Assembly: GCA_020442725.1 (NCBI GenBank)
Contig: JAGRJO010000002.1
Span: 1-38,097 of the forward strand
Source of the DNA: Lysobacterales bacterium
GTDB taxonomy: Bacteria; Pseudomonadota; Gammaproteobacteria; Xanthomonadales; Marinicellaceae
Reading direction: 5' to 3'
Length of the DNA stretch: 38,097 nucleotides
Shown here: piece after piece, positions 24,758-33,708 of the stretch
Position numbering within the stretch: the stretch's first letter is position 1
Layout: each line of letters starts with the position of its first letter
The notes under the pieces: generated by a model
Seen by the model: the letters and a program-made list of their open reading frames with translations, nothing else
What the model was told of the DNA's origin: nothing
Database searches by the model: none
Program-made: the position numbers and the translations under genes

Positions 24758-26023
24758 AGCTCTGAAACTAATTCCCAATACCTTAGCTGCTGCTGTTTTA
24801 TTGTTGTTTGTCAGTTTTAAAGCATTGGTGATTTCCTGAATTTCAATTTCGTTAATGTACTCTTCAAGATTTTTATTATGTCTTTGTGAAAGCAATTTAG
24901 GTTGTTGATTATCATCGAACCCAAGATCAGTTTCGCGAATAATATCATTCTCACAAACATTCGCCGCTCGCTCAAGAATACTCTTAAGTTCCAGTATGTT
25001 CCCGGGGAAATTATAAGAACACAGCGTATGCAACGCTTGAGAATCAATTTTGCACGGAAGTTGCTGCCATTTTTCAGCATATTCAGTCAGAATGGCTTTA
25101 GACAATCCAGGTATATCATCCTTATGATCAGCCAATGGTCGAGTGAAAAGTTTTATGACGGTCATTCTCTCCATCAGTTCACTGTTGAATTTATCCAGCT
25201 TTTCTGCTTCATCAATATTATGGTTGCAAGTGACGATGAAGCGGACATCCAGATTGACTTTCTCGTTGTCCTCATTGGTAAATGATTTATCATGAAGAAT
25301 TTTAGCTAAACTCGATTGCGTGGAAATTTTGAGAAATCCAATGTTTTCCATAAACAAGGTACTGCCATTCGCTTCGGTTAAAACAGCAATTAAGCGTTCA
25401 TATTCACTCATCTCAGGAGAATCATTTTGATCTTCTATACAATCAAAGCTGATGAACTCTTTATCATTTCTTCGAGATAAATTATGGATGCACTGAGCAA
25501 TGAATTTCTTAGATGTGCAATTGGGTCCTTCGATATAAACAGTCGATTGTGATTTTGCTAATTTTGCAATGGATTTGTTAATGGATTGAATATATTCAGA
25601 AGAACCTGCCAGTTTGGTTTTTCCTTTGGGTGTTGAGTTTTCATTTGTTGGTGACTCGAATTCTTTGATGCCATTGGCAACCAAATTCCTTAATACCTGC
25701 AAACTAATCGGTTTGCTGATAAAATCAAAAGCACCTTTCTTTAATGCCTCAACTGCATGATGAATGGTTCCATAAGCAGTGATTACAGCAATCGGAGTTT
25801 TAGGAAAGTTTTTATGTACATGCTCAACCAGTTCGATACCATTGCCATCAGGCAATTTCATGTCAGTTAAGCAAAAGTGAAAAGTGTTTTTCTCAAGCAC
25901 ACTTTTTGCAGCTCCCAGAGTTGGAGCCGTATAAACTGTCAGACCCATTTTATTCAAGGTCATCTCAAGGAGCTTCAAAATATCCGGTTCGTCATCGACA
26001 ACTAAAATCTTAACATTTGACAT
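24725..26023 (-). CDS. PilR/NtrC-like response regulator with an eroded AAA+ domain
   Basis: A 432-residue protein of three parts. The receiver domain (1-115) is intact: D10 and D11, phosphoacceptor D54, T82 and K104. The DNA-binding end (about 400-432, NNNKTAAAKVLGISFRALRYRIKKLGL) is a Fis-type helix-turn-helix very like PilR. The central sigma-54-activator domain is degenerate. The Walker A position reads GPNCTSKK (166-173) where GESGTGKE is expected, and Walker B reads GSTLFMENIG (220-229) without the DE pair. The segment carrying GAFTGA is missing, with only about 25 residues between C195 and G220. It therefore probably cannot hydrolyse ATP or contact sigma-54. No sensor kinase gene adjoins it. 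It is likely a phosphorylation-controlled DNA-binding protein acting otherwise. Confidence 0.88.
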   Translation of the reverse strand: MSNVKILVVDDEPDILKLLEMTLNKMGLTVYTAPTLGAAKSVLEKNTFHFCLTDMKLPDGNGIELVEHVHKNFPKTPIAVITAYGTIHHAVEALKKGAFDFISKPISLQVLRNLVANGIKEFESPTNENSTPKGKTKLAGSSEYIQSINKSIAKLAKSQSTVYIEGPNCTSKKFIAQCIHNLSRRNDKEFISFDCIEDQNDSPEMSEYERLIAVLTEANGSTLFMENIGFLKISTQSSLAKILHDKSFTNEDNEKVNLDVRFIVTCNHNIDEAEKLDKFNSELMERMTVIKLFTRPLADHKDDIPGLSKAILTEYAEKWQQLPCKIDSQALHTLCSYNFPGNILELKSILERAANVCENDIIRETDLGFDDNQQPKLLSQRHNKNLEEYINEIEIQEITNALKLTNNNKTAAAKVLGISFRALRYRIKKLGL

Positions 26024-26083
26024 ACTGTTTGAGTGAATATTGCTTAATATAATATCTTACTGCATGATGTTAGTTTTTAAAAC

Positions 26084-26971
26084 CTAAATTTTTTGCAAAT
26101 CCAAAATTCGTCTTCGCAACATTGGCCCGAGTTGTAGAAAATCGAATAGCTGATTGATTCTTTCAGTATTAATTCGCTTACGGCGAATGTCTATGTTCTC
26201 AAGTGGAATATCCGTTCTGATTTCAGTCAGTGATTTAGCCAGTTTTGCCTGATCAAGATTATCGGCAATTTTCTTTTGGCAGGATTTAGCTCCCCGAATA
26301 CTTAAAAAAGCGATTTCTTTGTTTCTGTCCATAACATCCTGCAAAGTATCGAAATGGTTGATTAAGTGAATTGCTGTTTTAATGCCAATGCCTGAGACCC
26401 CGGGAATGTTATCGACACTATCTCCGCAAAGTGCCAGATAATCTGCAATTTGATGTGGATAAACACCAAATTTTTGTTTGATGAGATCAGGGTTCATAGG
26501 CTCGTCTTTTCCATAATTCCACCAAGTATCATTCTCGCCAACTAATTGTGCTAAGTCTTTATCGGCTGAAACGATGTGGTTACGAAAACCTTGTTTCTGG
26601 TGGTGATGTGCCAAAGTTCCAATCAGGTCATCGGCTTCGTAATATCCATCACTATAAGTGCTAATGCCTAAAACATTGGCAACTTCCTGACACAATTTAA
26701 ACTGACGCTTTAAATCTTCAGGAGCCGGATCACGATTGGCTTTATACGGAGGATAAATTTCGTTGCGGTAAGAGGATTCCAGAGATTCATCAAAAGCACA
26801 GGCGATATGCTGTGCTTTTGTTTTGTGTATGAAATCTGTCAGAAATCGTGTGAAACCATAAACCGCATTGATGTTTTCTCCATTGCTGGCAGTATAGTTT
26901 CCGTAATTGACGTAATAACTTTTAAAAACATAAATACTAGCATCAATGAGATAGGCTTGCTTTTCCGACAT
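26084..26971 (-). CDS. 5'-3' exonuclease / flap endonuclease (PolA N-terminal domain family)
   Basis: A 295-residue protein equal to the N-terminal 5' nuclease domain of DNA polymerase I without the polymerase. Signatures include YLIDASIYVFKSYY, ACAFDESLESSYRNEIYPPYKANR, YEADDLIGTLA, SADKDLAQLV and LCGDSVDNIPGVSGIGIKTA. The acidic residues are the metal ligands, and the last motif is the helix-hairpin-helix (H3TH) segment. It would remove flaps or RNA primers. E. coli Xni (ExoIX) is the nearest stand-alone relative I know, but that lacks some ligands which appear present here. No Shine-Dalgarno precedes the ATG. Confidence 0.9.
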   Translation of the reverse strand: MSEKQAYLIDASIYVFKSYYVNYGNYTASNGENINAVYGFTRFLTDFIHKTKAQHIACAFDESLESSYRNEIYPPYKANRDPAPEDLKRQFKLCQEVANVLGISTYSDGYYEADDLIGTLAHHHQKQGFRNHIVSADKDLAQLVGENDTWWNYGKDEPMNPDLIKQKFGVYPHQIADYLALCGDSVDNIPGVSGIGIKTAIHLINHFDTLQDVMDRNKEIAFLSIRGAKSCQKKIADNLDQAKLAKSLTEIRTDIPLENIDIRRKRINTERINQLFDFLQLGPMLRRRILDLQKI

Positions 26972-26989
26972 TACAGATTAACTGATAAA

Positions 26990-28492
26990 TTATCCGACTA
27001 ACATTCCTGCGAAATTGGCAGAAAGTAATGATGCCAATGTTCCACCGATTAAAGCCTTAATGCCAAACTCAGAAAGACGTTTTCGCTGATTTGGAGCTAA
27101 ATGTCCGATTCCGCCAACTTGAATACCGATAGAAGCAAAATTGGCAAAACCGCAAAGCATATACGTTGCAATCAGTACTGATTTTTCATAAGACAAATGC
27201 ATGGCTGAAGCTACATTTTTAAACTCAGCCAAGTTGATATAACCGACAAATTCACTAGCAATCAATTTAATACCAAGCAACTGTCCAAGAATGGTAATGT
27301 CTTCTTTGGCAACGCCAATCAGCCACATTAAAGGTGCAAAAGTATATCCAAGAATAAACTCCATAGACAACTTGTCATAGTTGGTATGAGTAGCAATCCA
27401 TTGACTGATAGAATTTCCAAATGTGTAACCATCAACATTGAGTACCATGATGTAGCGATAGAGAACGACCGCAACTAAAACTCCAAAGAAGTTCATGAAG
27501 AAGTTTCTGAATACCGGAATATTTTCACGCTTGTAATAACTAACGCCGGCTGCGAATACGGCAGCGACAATCCAATGCAAGAATGAAGTAAAATGTCCCA
27601 AGACTTGTAAAATATAGTTACCCATAGCAATAAATGCGAAGAACACCAAAAGCATCGCACCGATATTTACAGCTAATTTCAAACCATCAGTTGTTCCTGA
27701 TGCCATAGCATCCAAAAAGTTAGAACCGGCTTTTTCTTTTGAAACCTCAATGTTGCTGTCAATTTTTTCAGTTTGTGGCATGAGAATTTTAGCAACCACA
27801 ATGGCTCCAGGAGCTGCCATAACTGATGCACTGAGCAAGTGCTTGGCATAAAAAGCCTGTTGAACTGGGTCATCCCCACCGAGAAAACTCACATAAGCAG
27901 CCAATACACCACCGGCAACGGTTGCCATACCACCAATCATAACCAGCAGTATTTCTGAACGGTTCATACGCTCCAGATACGCTTTAATCATCAAAGGAGC
28001 TTCCGTTTGACCGAGAAAGATATTACCTGCGACCGATAAACTTTCAGCGCCGGAAATATTTAAAGTTTTAGTTAATACTACAGCTAATGCTTTAACGATT
28101 TTTTGAATGATTCCCAGAAAGAAAAGCACTGATGTTAACGCAGAGAAGAAAATAATGGTTGGCAATATCATGATTGCAAAATTAATCAGCGGACTTTCAA
28201 TTTGACCGGATGTGAAAGAGTTAAATAAAAAACTGGTTCCGGCTTTGGTGAAATCCATTACTTTAACGAACATTTGTCCGACGGTATCAAAAAATGCAGC
28301 AACAAATGGAACATACAGCACGCCGACAGCAATTAGCAACTGCATAAATAACCCGATGCCAACGACTTTCCATGAAATGGATTTGCGATCGGAGCTAAAA
28401 ATATAAGCAATGACAATCAAAACAATCATGCCAATAATGCCACGAGAAATGGAAGTGAAATTAATCCCCTGTGAAGCAATTAACTCTGTCAT
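26990..28492 (-). CDS. Concentrative nucleoside transporter (NupC/CNT family)
   Basis: A 500-residue inner-membrane protein with about ten or more hydrophobic segments. It carries the CNT signatures GNIFLGQTEAPLMIKAYL, GGMATVAGGVLAAYV and GFANFASIGIQVGGIGHLAPNQR. It imports nucleosides with Na+ or H+. It is longer than E. coli NupC (400); an insertion with extra hydrophobic segments lies around residues 285-370. The closing segment (LIGGTLASLLSANFAGML) is typical. A weak AGGG lies before the ATG. Confidence 0.92.
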   Translation of the reverse strand: MTELIASQGINFTSISRGIIGMIVLIVIAYIFSSDRKSISWKVVGIGLFMQLLIAVGVLYVPFVAAFFDTVGQMFVKVMDFTKAGTSFLFNSFTSGQIESPLINFAIMILPTIIFFSALTSVLFFLGIIQKIVKALAVVLTKTLNISGAESLSVAGNIFLGQTEAPLMIKAYLERMNRSEILLVMIGGMATVAGGVLAAYVSFLGGDDPVQQAFYAKHLLSASVMAAPGAIVVAKILMPQTEKIDSNIEVSKEKAGSNFLDAMASGTTDGLKLAVNIGAMLLVFFAFIAMGNYILQVLGHFTSFLHWIVAAVFAAGVSYYKRENIPVFRNFFMNFFGVLVAVVLYRYIMVLNVDGYTFGNSISQWIATHTNYDKLSMEFILGYTFAPLMWLIGVAKEDITILGQLLGIKLIASEFVGYINLAEFKNVASAMHLSYEKSVLIATYMLCGFANFASIGIQVGGIGHLAPNQRKRLSEFGIKALIGGTLASLLSANFAGMLVG

Positions 28493-28569
28493 TATTTTTC
28501 TACCCTAAAATTTGAATAAACATTATAGTTTGCGATAATTTATCAAGTCAAATGAATGTGTTAATTCAC

Positions 28570-29745
28570 TTATACAAACTGACCGCAAGCATGCCCTGAT
28601 GACCAGGCCCATTGGAAGTTGTATCCGCCTAAATGTCCGGTGACATCCAGAACTTCACCAACAAAGAATAAACCTTTGACGAGTTTGCTTTCAAAAGTTT
28701 TTGAGGAGACCTCATCGGTGTTCACTCCACCTTTGGTGACTTCAGCAGTTCGATAGCCTTCCGTTCCATTAGGTTTGATTTGCCAATGATGAATTTGTTT
28801 GTGGATTTCTGCTTTTTTTTGTTTTGAAATTTCTGCAAAATTTTTCGAGCGGATTTGGTTGAAAAATAATTCGCAAAGAATAGTGGAGAGCTTTTTACTG
28901 AAAAGTTGGTTTAGAATTTGTTCCAACGATTTATTCGAACTGTTTTCAGCAAACGCTAAAACGTCTTCATCAGGTAGCAAATTGATTTCAATAGTATCTC
29001 CCGAATTCCAGTAACTTGAAATTTGCAAGATTGCCGGTCCGCTTAAACCACGATGGGTAAAAAGCATGTTTTCACGAAAGCTTTGTCCGTTACAAGTGAC
29101 AGAAACATCCTGAGACGTTCCGGATAATTCATTGAGAAATTGTTTGAGTTGGTCTGTGATCGTAAAGGGAACCAAAGCTGCTGATGTTGGCATAACAGTA
29201 TGACCGAACTGTTTGGCAATTTCATAACCAAAACCGCTGGCTCCCATCTTTGGTATTGACAACCCACCGGTTGCAATCACCAAAGATTCGCAGGTAAATA
29301 AACCAAGTGATGTTTTGAGCTCAAATTGATTGTCTGTTTTTACAACTTCAAGCACGTTGCAATTGAGTCTGATTTTGGATTGCACATCTTCGCACTCGGA
29401 TAAAAGCATTTCCAGAATGTCCTTGGATTTGTTGTCACAAAATAATTGCCCCAGAGTTTTTTCATGATAGGGAATATTGTGTTTTTCCACCAAAGAGATA
29501 AAATCCCATTGTGTATATCGTGATAATGCAGATTTATGGAAGTGCGGATTCGATCCAAGATAATTTTCCGGCTGAATATCCAGATTGGTGAAGTTACATC
29601 GACCACCTCCGGACATCAGAATTTTTTTTCCGGCTTTATTGGCATGGTCGAGTACCAGAACATTTTTGCCCCTTTTGCCGGCAGAAATTGCCGTCATCAA
29701 ACCGGCAGCTCCGGCACCGATAATGATTACATCTACTTTGTTAAT
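28570..29745 (-). CDS. YhiN/HI0933-like FAD-dependent oxidoreductase, apparent ATT start
   Basis: A 391-residue flavoprotein. The FAD-binding VDVIIIGAGAAGLMTA opens the protein, followed by KKILMSGGGRCNFTN, WDFISLVEKHNIPYHEKTLGQLFC, LVIATGGLS, LLFTHRGLSGPAILQISSYW, NGTEGYRTAEVTKGGV and GLFFVGEVLDVTGHLGGYNFQWAW, all as in E. coli YhiN. The physiological substrate is unknown. No ATG, GTG or TTG exists in frame before the dinucleotide motif: the first is a TTG at 29700, which would delete GAGAAG. An ATT at 29743-29745, with AGGGTGG just upstream, places the start where YhiN begins. The gene overlaps the methyltransferase stop by 13 bp. A sequencing error near 29745 is the alternative. Confidence 0.88.
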   Translation of the reverse strand: MNKVDVIIIGAGAAGLMTAISAGKRGKNVLVLDHANKAGKKILMSGGGRCNFTNLDIQPENYLGSNPHFHKSALSRYTQWDFISLVEKHNIPYHEKTLGQLFCDNKSKDILEMLLSECEDVQSKIRLNCNVLEVVKTDNQFELKTSLGLFTCESLVIATGGLSIPKMGASGFGYEIAKQFGHTVMPTSAALVPFTITDQLKQFLNELSGTSQDVSVTCNGQSFRENMLFTHRGLSGPAILQISSYWNSGDTIEINLLPDEDVLAFAENSSNKSLEQILNQLFSKKLSTILCELFFNQIRSKNFAEISKQKKAEIHKQIHHWQIKPNGTEGYRTAEVTKGGVNTDEVSSKTFESKLVKGLFFVGEVLDVTGHLGGYNFQWAWSSGHACGQFV

Positions 29746-30443
29746 AAATCCACCCTGATAGGCGAGGTGAAAAATGCACCTTTTTCAGTCTGGTGATTTT
29801 TAAATTTGGATTTGATTTTTTGCATCAACTCATCGGAGATTTGATGCTCGGTATGAGTGACATTGATGACATTTTGCTCAAATTCTTCAAAGTCTTTAAA
29901 AACTCTGGGAGTGTTAAAAAAGATTTGTTTAATGAGTGAAAGTTCTTTTTTATTAATGCTTTCCACAATCGCCTCGAAAGCAGCCTTTCTGACTATTTCT
30001 TCATCATGAAAAAGCCTGAGGATTTCATTAAAATCGCCGGCAAAGACCGGTTCGGAAATATAGGCTTTTCCCTTTGGCTTTAATACACGAGAAACTTCAG
30101 AAAGAGCTTTTTGCATTAACTCTTGTGGAACATGGTGTAATGACTTAAACATTAAAATAATATCAAAACTATTATCATCAAATGGCAAATCCTGAGCACC
30201 AGCCAATATAAAGTCAACATTTGGCAAATCTGAAATTTCCAGATTTTTTTCATGCTGAATAGTATCAACTTCAGTGGCAACAATCTTTCTGTCAAAACCC
30301 GTAGTGGCAATCTGACGAGTGATTTGAGCTTTTCCACATCCCAATTCCAAAATGTTTTTGTTATCAAAATCAAGAACTTCATTTAGAGTTTCGCTTTCTG
30401 GACAAGTTCTGTCAGAAATTGTATCGGGCTTCATTGCAATCAT
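29733..30443 (-). CDS. Class I SAM-dependent methyltransferase
   Basis: A 236-residue soluble protein with the Methyltransf_11-type Rossmann motifs: NILELGCGKAQITRQIA (motif I), KIVATEVD, GAQDLPFDDNSFDIILMFKSLHH and LSEVSRVLKPKGKAYISEP. The target molecule is unknown. The long helical C-terminal part may form the substrate lid. Its ATG overlaps the gltX stop (ATGA), and its 3' end overlaps the flavoprotein gene, so the three are transcribed together. Confidence 0.88.
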   Translation of the reverse strand: MIAMKPDTISDRTCPESETLNEVLDFDNKNILELGCGKAQITRQIATTGFDRKIVATEVDTIQHEKNLEISDLPNVDFILAGAQDLPFDDNSFDIILMFKSLHHVPQELMQKALSEVSRVLKPKGKAYISEPVFAGDFNEILRLFHDEEIVRKAAFEAIVESINKKELSLIKQIFFNTPRVFKDFEEFEQNVINVTHTEHQISDELMQKIKSKFKNHQTEKGAFFTSPIRVDLLTK

Positions 30444-31849
30444 TGATTAGTGATATTTTCTTTGACAACAGATAACGCTTGTTGAATGCGTTTCAATGTT
30501 TCTTCTTTACCAAGAATTTTCATGATTTCATCATTGGCAGGTCCGGATGATTGTCCTGTTAAAGCGACACGAAGCGGTTGTCCGACTTTACCAAAACCAA
30601 CTTGTAAATCATTGACAGTTTCTTCAATCAATCCATGCAAGTCTGCATTGCTCCAATCGTCTATCTCATTACACTTTGTGATTAAAGTTTGTAATGGTTC
30701 AATAGCAGATTCTTTGAAAACTTTTTTAACCGTATTTTCATCGTATTCGGTGATATCCTGCAACAAGAAAAGCGAAGAATCCGCCATCGCATTGATAGTT
30801 GTTGAACGAGCTTTGAACATTTCTACAACTTGATTGAGATTTAAGTTCTGAGGAACTTGGATTCCTGAGTCATTATAACGATTTTTCAATAACTCCGCCA
30901 AACGAGATGTGTCAGCATTTTGGATGTATTGTTGGTTAATCCAATCCAGTTTGGAAGTGTTGAAAGAGGAGGGAGCTCGATTGACTTTTTTCAAGTCGAA
31001 CAGCTCAATCATTTCATCTTTGGTAAACAGTTCCTTGTCTTCATAAGACCAACCCAAACGCACCAGATAATTCAATACCGCTTCCGGTAAATAACCGTTT
31101 TTGGCATATTCCATCACGCTCACTGCTCCATGACGTTTGGATAAACGAGCACCATCGTCACCCAAAATCATTGGTAAATGAGCAAATCTCGGCAATTCAG
31201 CGCCCAAGGCATGATAAATGTTGATTTGTCTTGGAGTGTTATTGATATGATCATCACCTCGTATGACGTGTGAAATTTGCATGTCCACATCATCAATAAC
31301 CACTGTAAAATTATAAGTCGGTGTGCCATCCGGACGAGCAATAATCAAATCATCCAGTTCCTTATTAGATGTAGTAATCACTCCACGAACATAATCATCA
31401 AAGACCACATCGCCGTCAGTCGGATTTTTAAACCGAACCACCGCATCATCACTGTTTGGCAAGTTTAAGTGACGACATTTGCCATCATAACGAGGTTTCT
31501 CTCCATTTTGCATTTGCTTTTCACGAATTTCGTCCAGTCTTTCTTTACTGCAAGTGCAATAATAGGCTTTACCTTCGTCTAACAATTGTTGAATTTTCTC
31601 TTTATAACGGTCGAATCGCTGTGTTTGAAAATATACCTCACCATCATGTTCCAAACCTAACCATTCCATTCCTTGAAAAATCGCATCAACCGATTCTTGA
31701 GTAGAGCGCTCACGATCGGTATCTTCGATACGCAAAATAAACTTTCCTTTGTTTGCTCGGGCAAAAAGATAAGAAAACAATGCGGTTCTGGCACCTCCAA
31801 CATGTAAATATCCAGTTGGAGAAGGAGCGAATCGGGTCACAACAGTCAT
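30440..31849 (-). CDS. gltX: Glutamate-tRNA ligase
   Basis: Charges tRNA-Glu with glutamate, with ATP. The 469 residues begin RFAPSPTGYLHVGGARTALF, whose HVGG (16-19) is the HIGH-type motif. ARLSKRHGAVS at about 234-244 is the KMSKS-type motif. The CTCSKERLDEIREKQ region and the C-terminal anticodon-binding helices are in place. It heads the minus-strand group with the methyltransferase and the flavoprotein, and is divergent from purM over 174 bp. No Shine-Dalgarno is visible. Confidence 0.97.
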   Translation of the reverse strand: MTVVTRFAPSPTGYLHVGGARTALFSYLFARANKGKFILRIEDTDRERSTQESVDAIFQGMEWLGLEHDGEVYFQTQRFDRYKEKIQQLLDEGKAYYCTCSKERLDEIREKQMQNGEKPRYDGKCRHLNLPNSDDAVVRFKNPTDGDVVFDDYVRGVITTSNKELDDLIIARPDGTPTYNFTVVIDDVDMQISHVIRGDDHINNTPRQINIYHALGAELPRFAHLPMILGDDGARLSKRHGAVSVMEYAKNGYLPEAVLNYLVRLGWSYEDKELFTKDEMIELFDLKKVNRAPSSFNTSKLDWINQQYIQNADTSRLAELLKNRYNDSGIQVPQNLNLNQVVEMFKARSTTINAMADSSLFLLQDITEYDENTVKKVFKESAIEPLQTLITKCNEIDDWSNADLHGLIEETVNDLQVGFGKVGQPLRVALTGQSSGPANDEIMKILGKEETLKRIQQALSVVKENITNQ

Positions 31850-32023
31850 AAAATTAGTATCAAAAATAAATCAAGCGGCATAATACCAAATTGCTTGGTA
31901 AATTACATTTAAGCATGAGTTGCTTTGGTGAAATTGTTTATGTTTTTCCAATTAGATAGTTACTTGGCTTTCCATCCATCAGTCTAAAAGGTAAAATTTG
32001 CTTTTTTATTAAAAATACAAAAT

Positions 32024-33076
32024 ATGAGCGACGAGAATAAAAAATCTCTCAGTTATAAAGATGCCGGTGTGGATATAGATGCAGGGAATGAGCTGGTTGA
32101 AAAGATTAAACCGGCCATCAAGACCACAAACCGTGAAGGAGTCATGGGAAGCATAGGTGGTTTTGGCGGTTTGTTCGATTTATCCAAACTGAACTACAAA
32201 AGCCCCGTTTTGGTTTCCGGGACCGATGGTGTCGGAACAAAATTAAAACTAGCAGAAATGATGAATGATCATTCAACTATTGGAATTGACTTAGTAGCAA
32301 TGTGTGTCAATGACATTGTAGTTTTAGGTGCTGAACCGCTATTTTTCCTTGATTATTATGCTTGTGGTCAGTTGAACACTGATGAGGCGGCTTCTGTGAT
32401 TCAAGGCATTGCCAATGGTTGCAGACAGTCGGGTTGTGCCCTGATTGGTGGAGAAACTGCAGAAATGCCGGGGATGTATGCCAAAGGAGATTACGATTTA
32501 GCAGGATTTGTAGTTGGAGTTGTGGAAAAAGACAACGCAATTACCGGCGAAAACATTGAAGAAGATGATGTGATAATTGGACTTGCTTCATCCGGTCCGC
32601 ATTCCAATGGTTATTCGCTAATCAGAAAAGTATTAGAAGTCAATAATACCAATTTAAACTCTCCAATGGGTGATAGCACAATTGGCGAGAAGTTACTGCA
32701 ACCGACACAAATATATGTCAAACCCATCCTGGAGTTATTAGACTCAGCCGTTGAAGTCAATGGCATTGCTCATATCACCGGTGGTGGATTGTTGGAAAAT
32801 ATCACTCGTGTAATTCCCGATGGTTTAGCAATCACGTTGAATTTATCGTCTTGGCAAATGCCTGAAATTTTTAACTGGTTACAGGAAAAAGGCAATTTAT
32901 CACAAACTGAAATGCTAAGAACATTCAATTGTGGTATCGGAATGGTTGTTATTACCAAAAAATCGGATAGTGAAGAGTGTATGAAACAACTCCTCTTATC
33001 AGGAATTGATTGCTGGGAAATTGGCTTCGTTCGTTCTCATGAATCAAATACAGCCGAAGTGGAATTACAAGACTAA
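32024..33076 (+). CDS. purM: Phosphoribosylformylglycinamidine cyclo-ligase
   Basis: Makes aminoimidazole ribotide (AIR) from FGAM with ATP, step five of purine synthesis. The 350 residues show the PurM signatures LSYKDAGVDIDAGNELVEKI, VSGTDGVGTKLKLA, DLVAMCVNDIVVLGAEPLFF, GGETAEMPGMY and HITGGGLLENITRV. The stop overlaps the purN start (TAATG). The leader is AT-rich and lacks a Shine-Dalgarno. Confidence 0.97.
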   Translation: MSDENKKSLSYKDAGVDIDAGNELVEKIKPAIKTTNREGVMGSIGGFGGLFDLSKLNYKSPVLVSGTDGVGTKLKLAEMMNDHSTIGIDLVAMCVNDIVVLGAEPLFFLDYYACGQLNTDEAASVIQGIANGCRQSGCALIGGETAEMPGMYAKGDYDLAGFVVGVVEKDNAITGENIEEDDVIIGLASSGPHSNGYSLIRKVLEVNNTNLNSPMGDSTIGEKLLQPTQIYVKPILELLDSAVEVNGIAHITGGGLLENITRVIPDGLAITLNLSSWQMPEIFNWLQEKGNLSQTEMLRTFNCGIGMVVITKKSDSEECMKQLLLSGIDCWEIGFVRSHESNTAEVELQD

Positions 33077-33708
33077 TGTCTTCTCCGCTTAAAATTGCTG
33101 TTTTTATCTCAGGAACAGGGAGTAATCTGGGATCGATTATTCGTAATCAGTCAAAATACAACTATCAAGTGGTTTTGGTTGTCAGTAATAAAGAATCTGC
33201 CAAAGGTTTGGACTTTGCCCATGAATCCAATATTCCTTTTTATACATTTCAATGGGATAAAGAAGATAAAGAGCTTCAGCATTTACAAGAACAAATTTCC
33301 CAACAGCAATGTGAATTGATTGTTTTAGCCGGTTTTATGAAGATTTTGCCCGAAGCTTTCACAAAAGCGTATAAAAATAAAATTATCAACATTCATCCTT
33401 CCTTATTACCCAAATATCCGGGATTGCACACTCACCAGAGAGCACTAGACAATGGTGATGAATTTCACGGAGCAACAGTTCATTATGTCAATGAAGAACT
33501 GGATGCCGGACAACGAATCTCACAAACTATTATTGAAACAAAAGGCTGTAATGATGCAGATTCTTTAGCAACACGGCTTTTAGTCAGGGAACATTCACTT
33601 TTCCCGTATACAATAGGGCTTATTGCTGCCAATCGTGTAACATGGCAAAATGATGAATTGTACCTTGATGGTGAAAAATTAACGGAACCGGTAATTTTTA
33701 ATGAATAA
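33076..33708 (+). CDS. purN: Phosphoribosylglycinamide formyltransferase
   Basis: Transfers the formyl group of 10-formyl-THF to GAR in purine synthesis. The 210 residues carry ISGTGSNLGSII (substrate loop, 11-22), NIHPSLLPKYPG with N105 and catalytic H107, HGATVHYV with H131, and ELDAGQ with D143. It is coupled to purM by a 1-nt overlap, and its end overlaps the DUF3108 gene by 8 nt. Confidence 0.97.
   Translation: MSSPLKIAVFISGTGSNLGSIIRNQSKYNYQVVLVVSNKESAKGLDFAHESNIPFYTFQWDKEDKELQHLQEQISQQQCELIVLAGFMKILPEAFTKAYKNKIINIHPSLLPKYPGLHTHQRALDNGDEFHGATVHYVNEELDAGQRISQTIIETKGCNDADSLATRLLVREHSLFPYTIGLIAANRVTWQNDELYLDGEKLTEPVIFNE

Noticed and set aside
29733-29760. Programmed -1 frameshift joining the methyltransferase and the flavoprotein
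   Set aside because: No slippery heptamer of the X XXY YYZ form occurs in the overlap, and both proteins look complete on their own. An ATT start explains the junction more simply.
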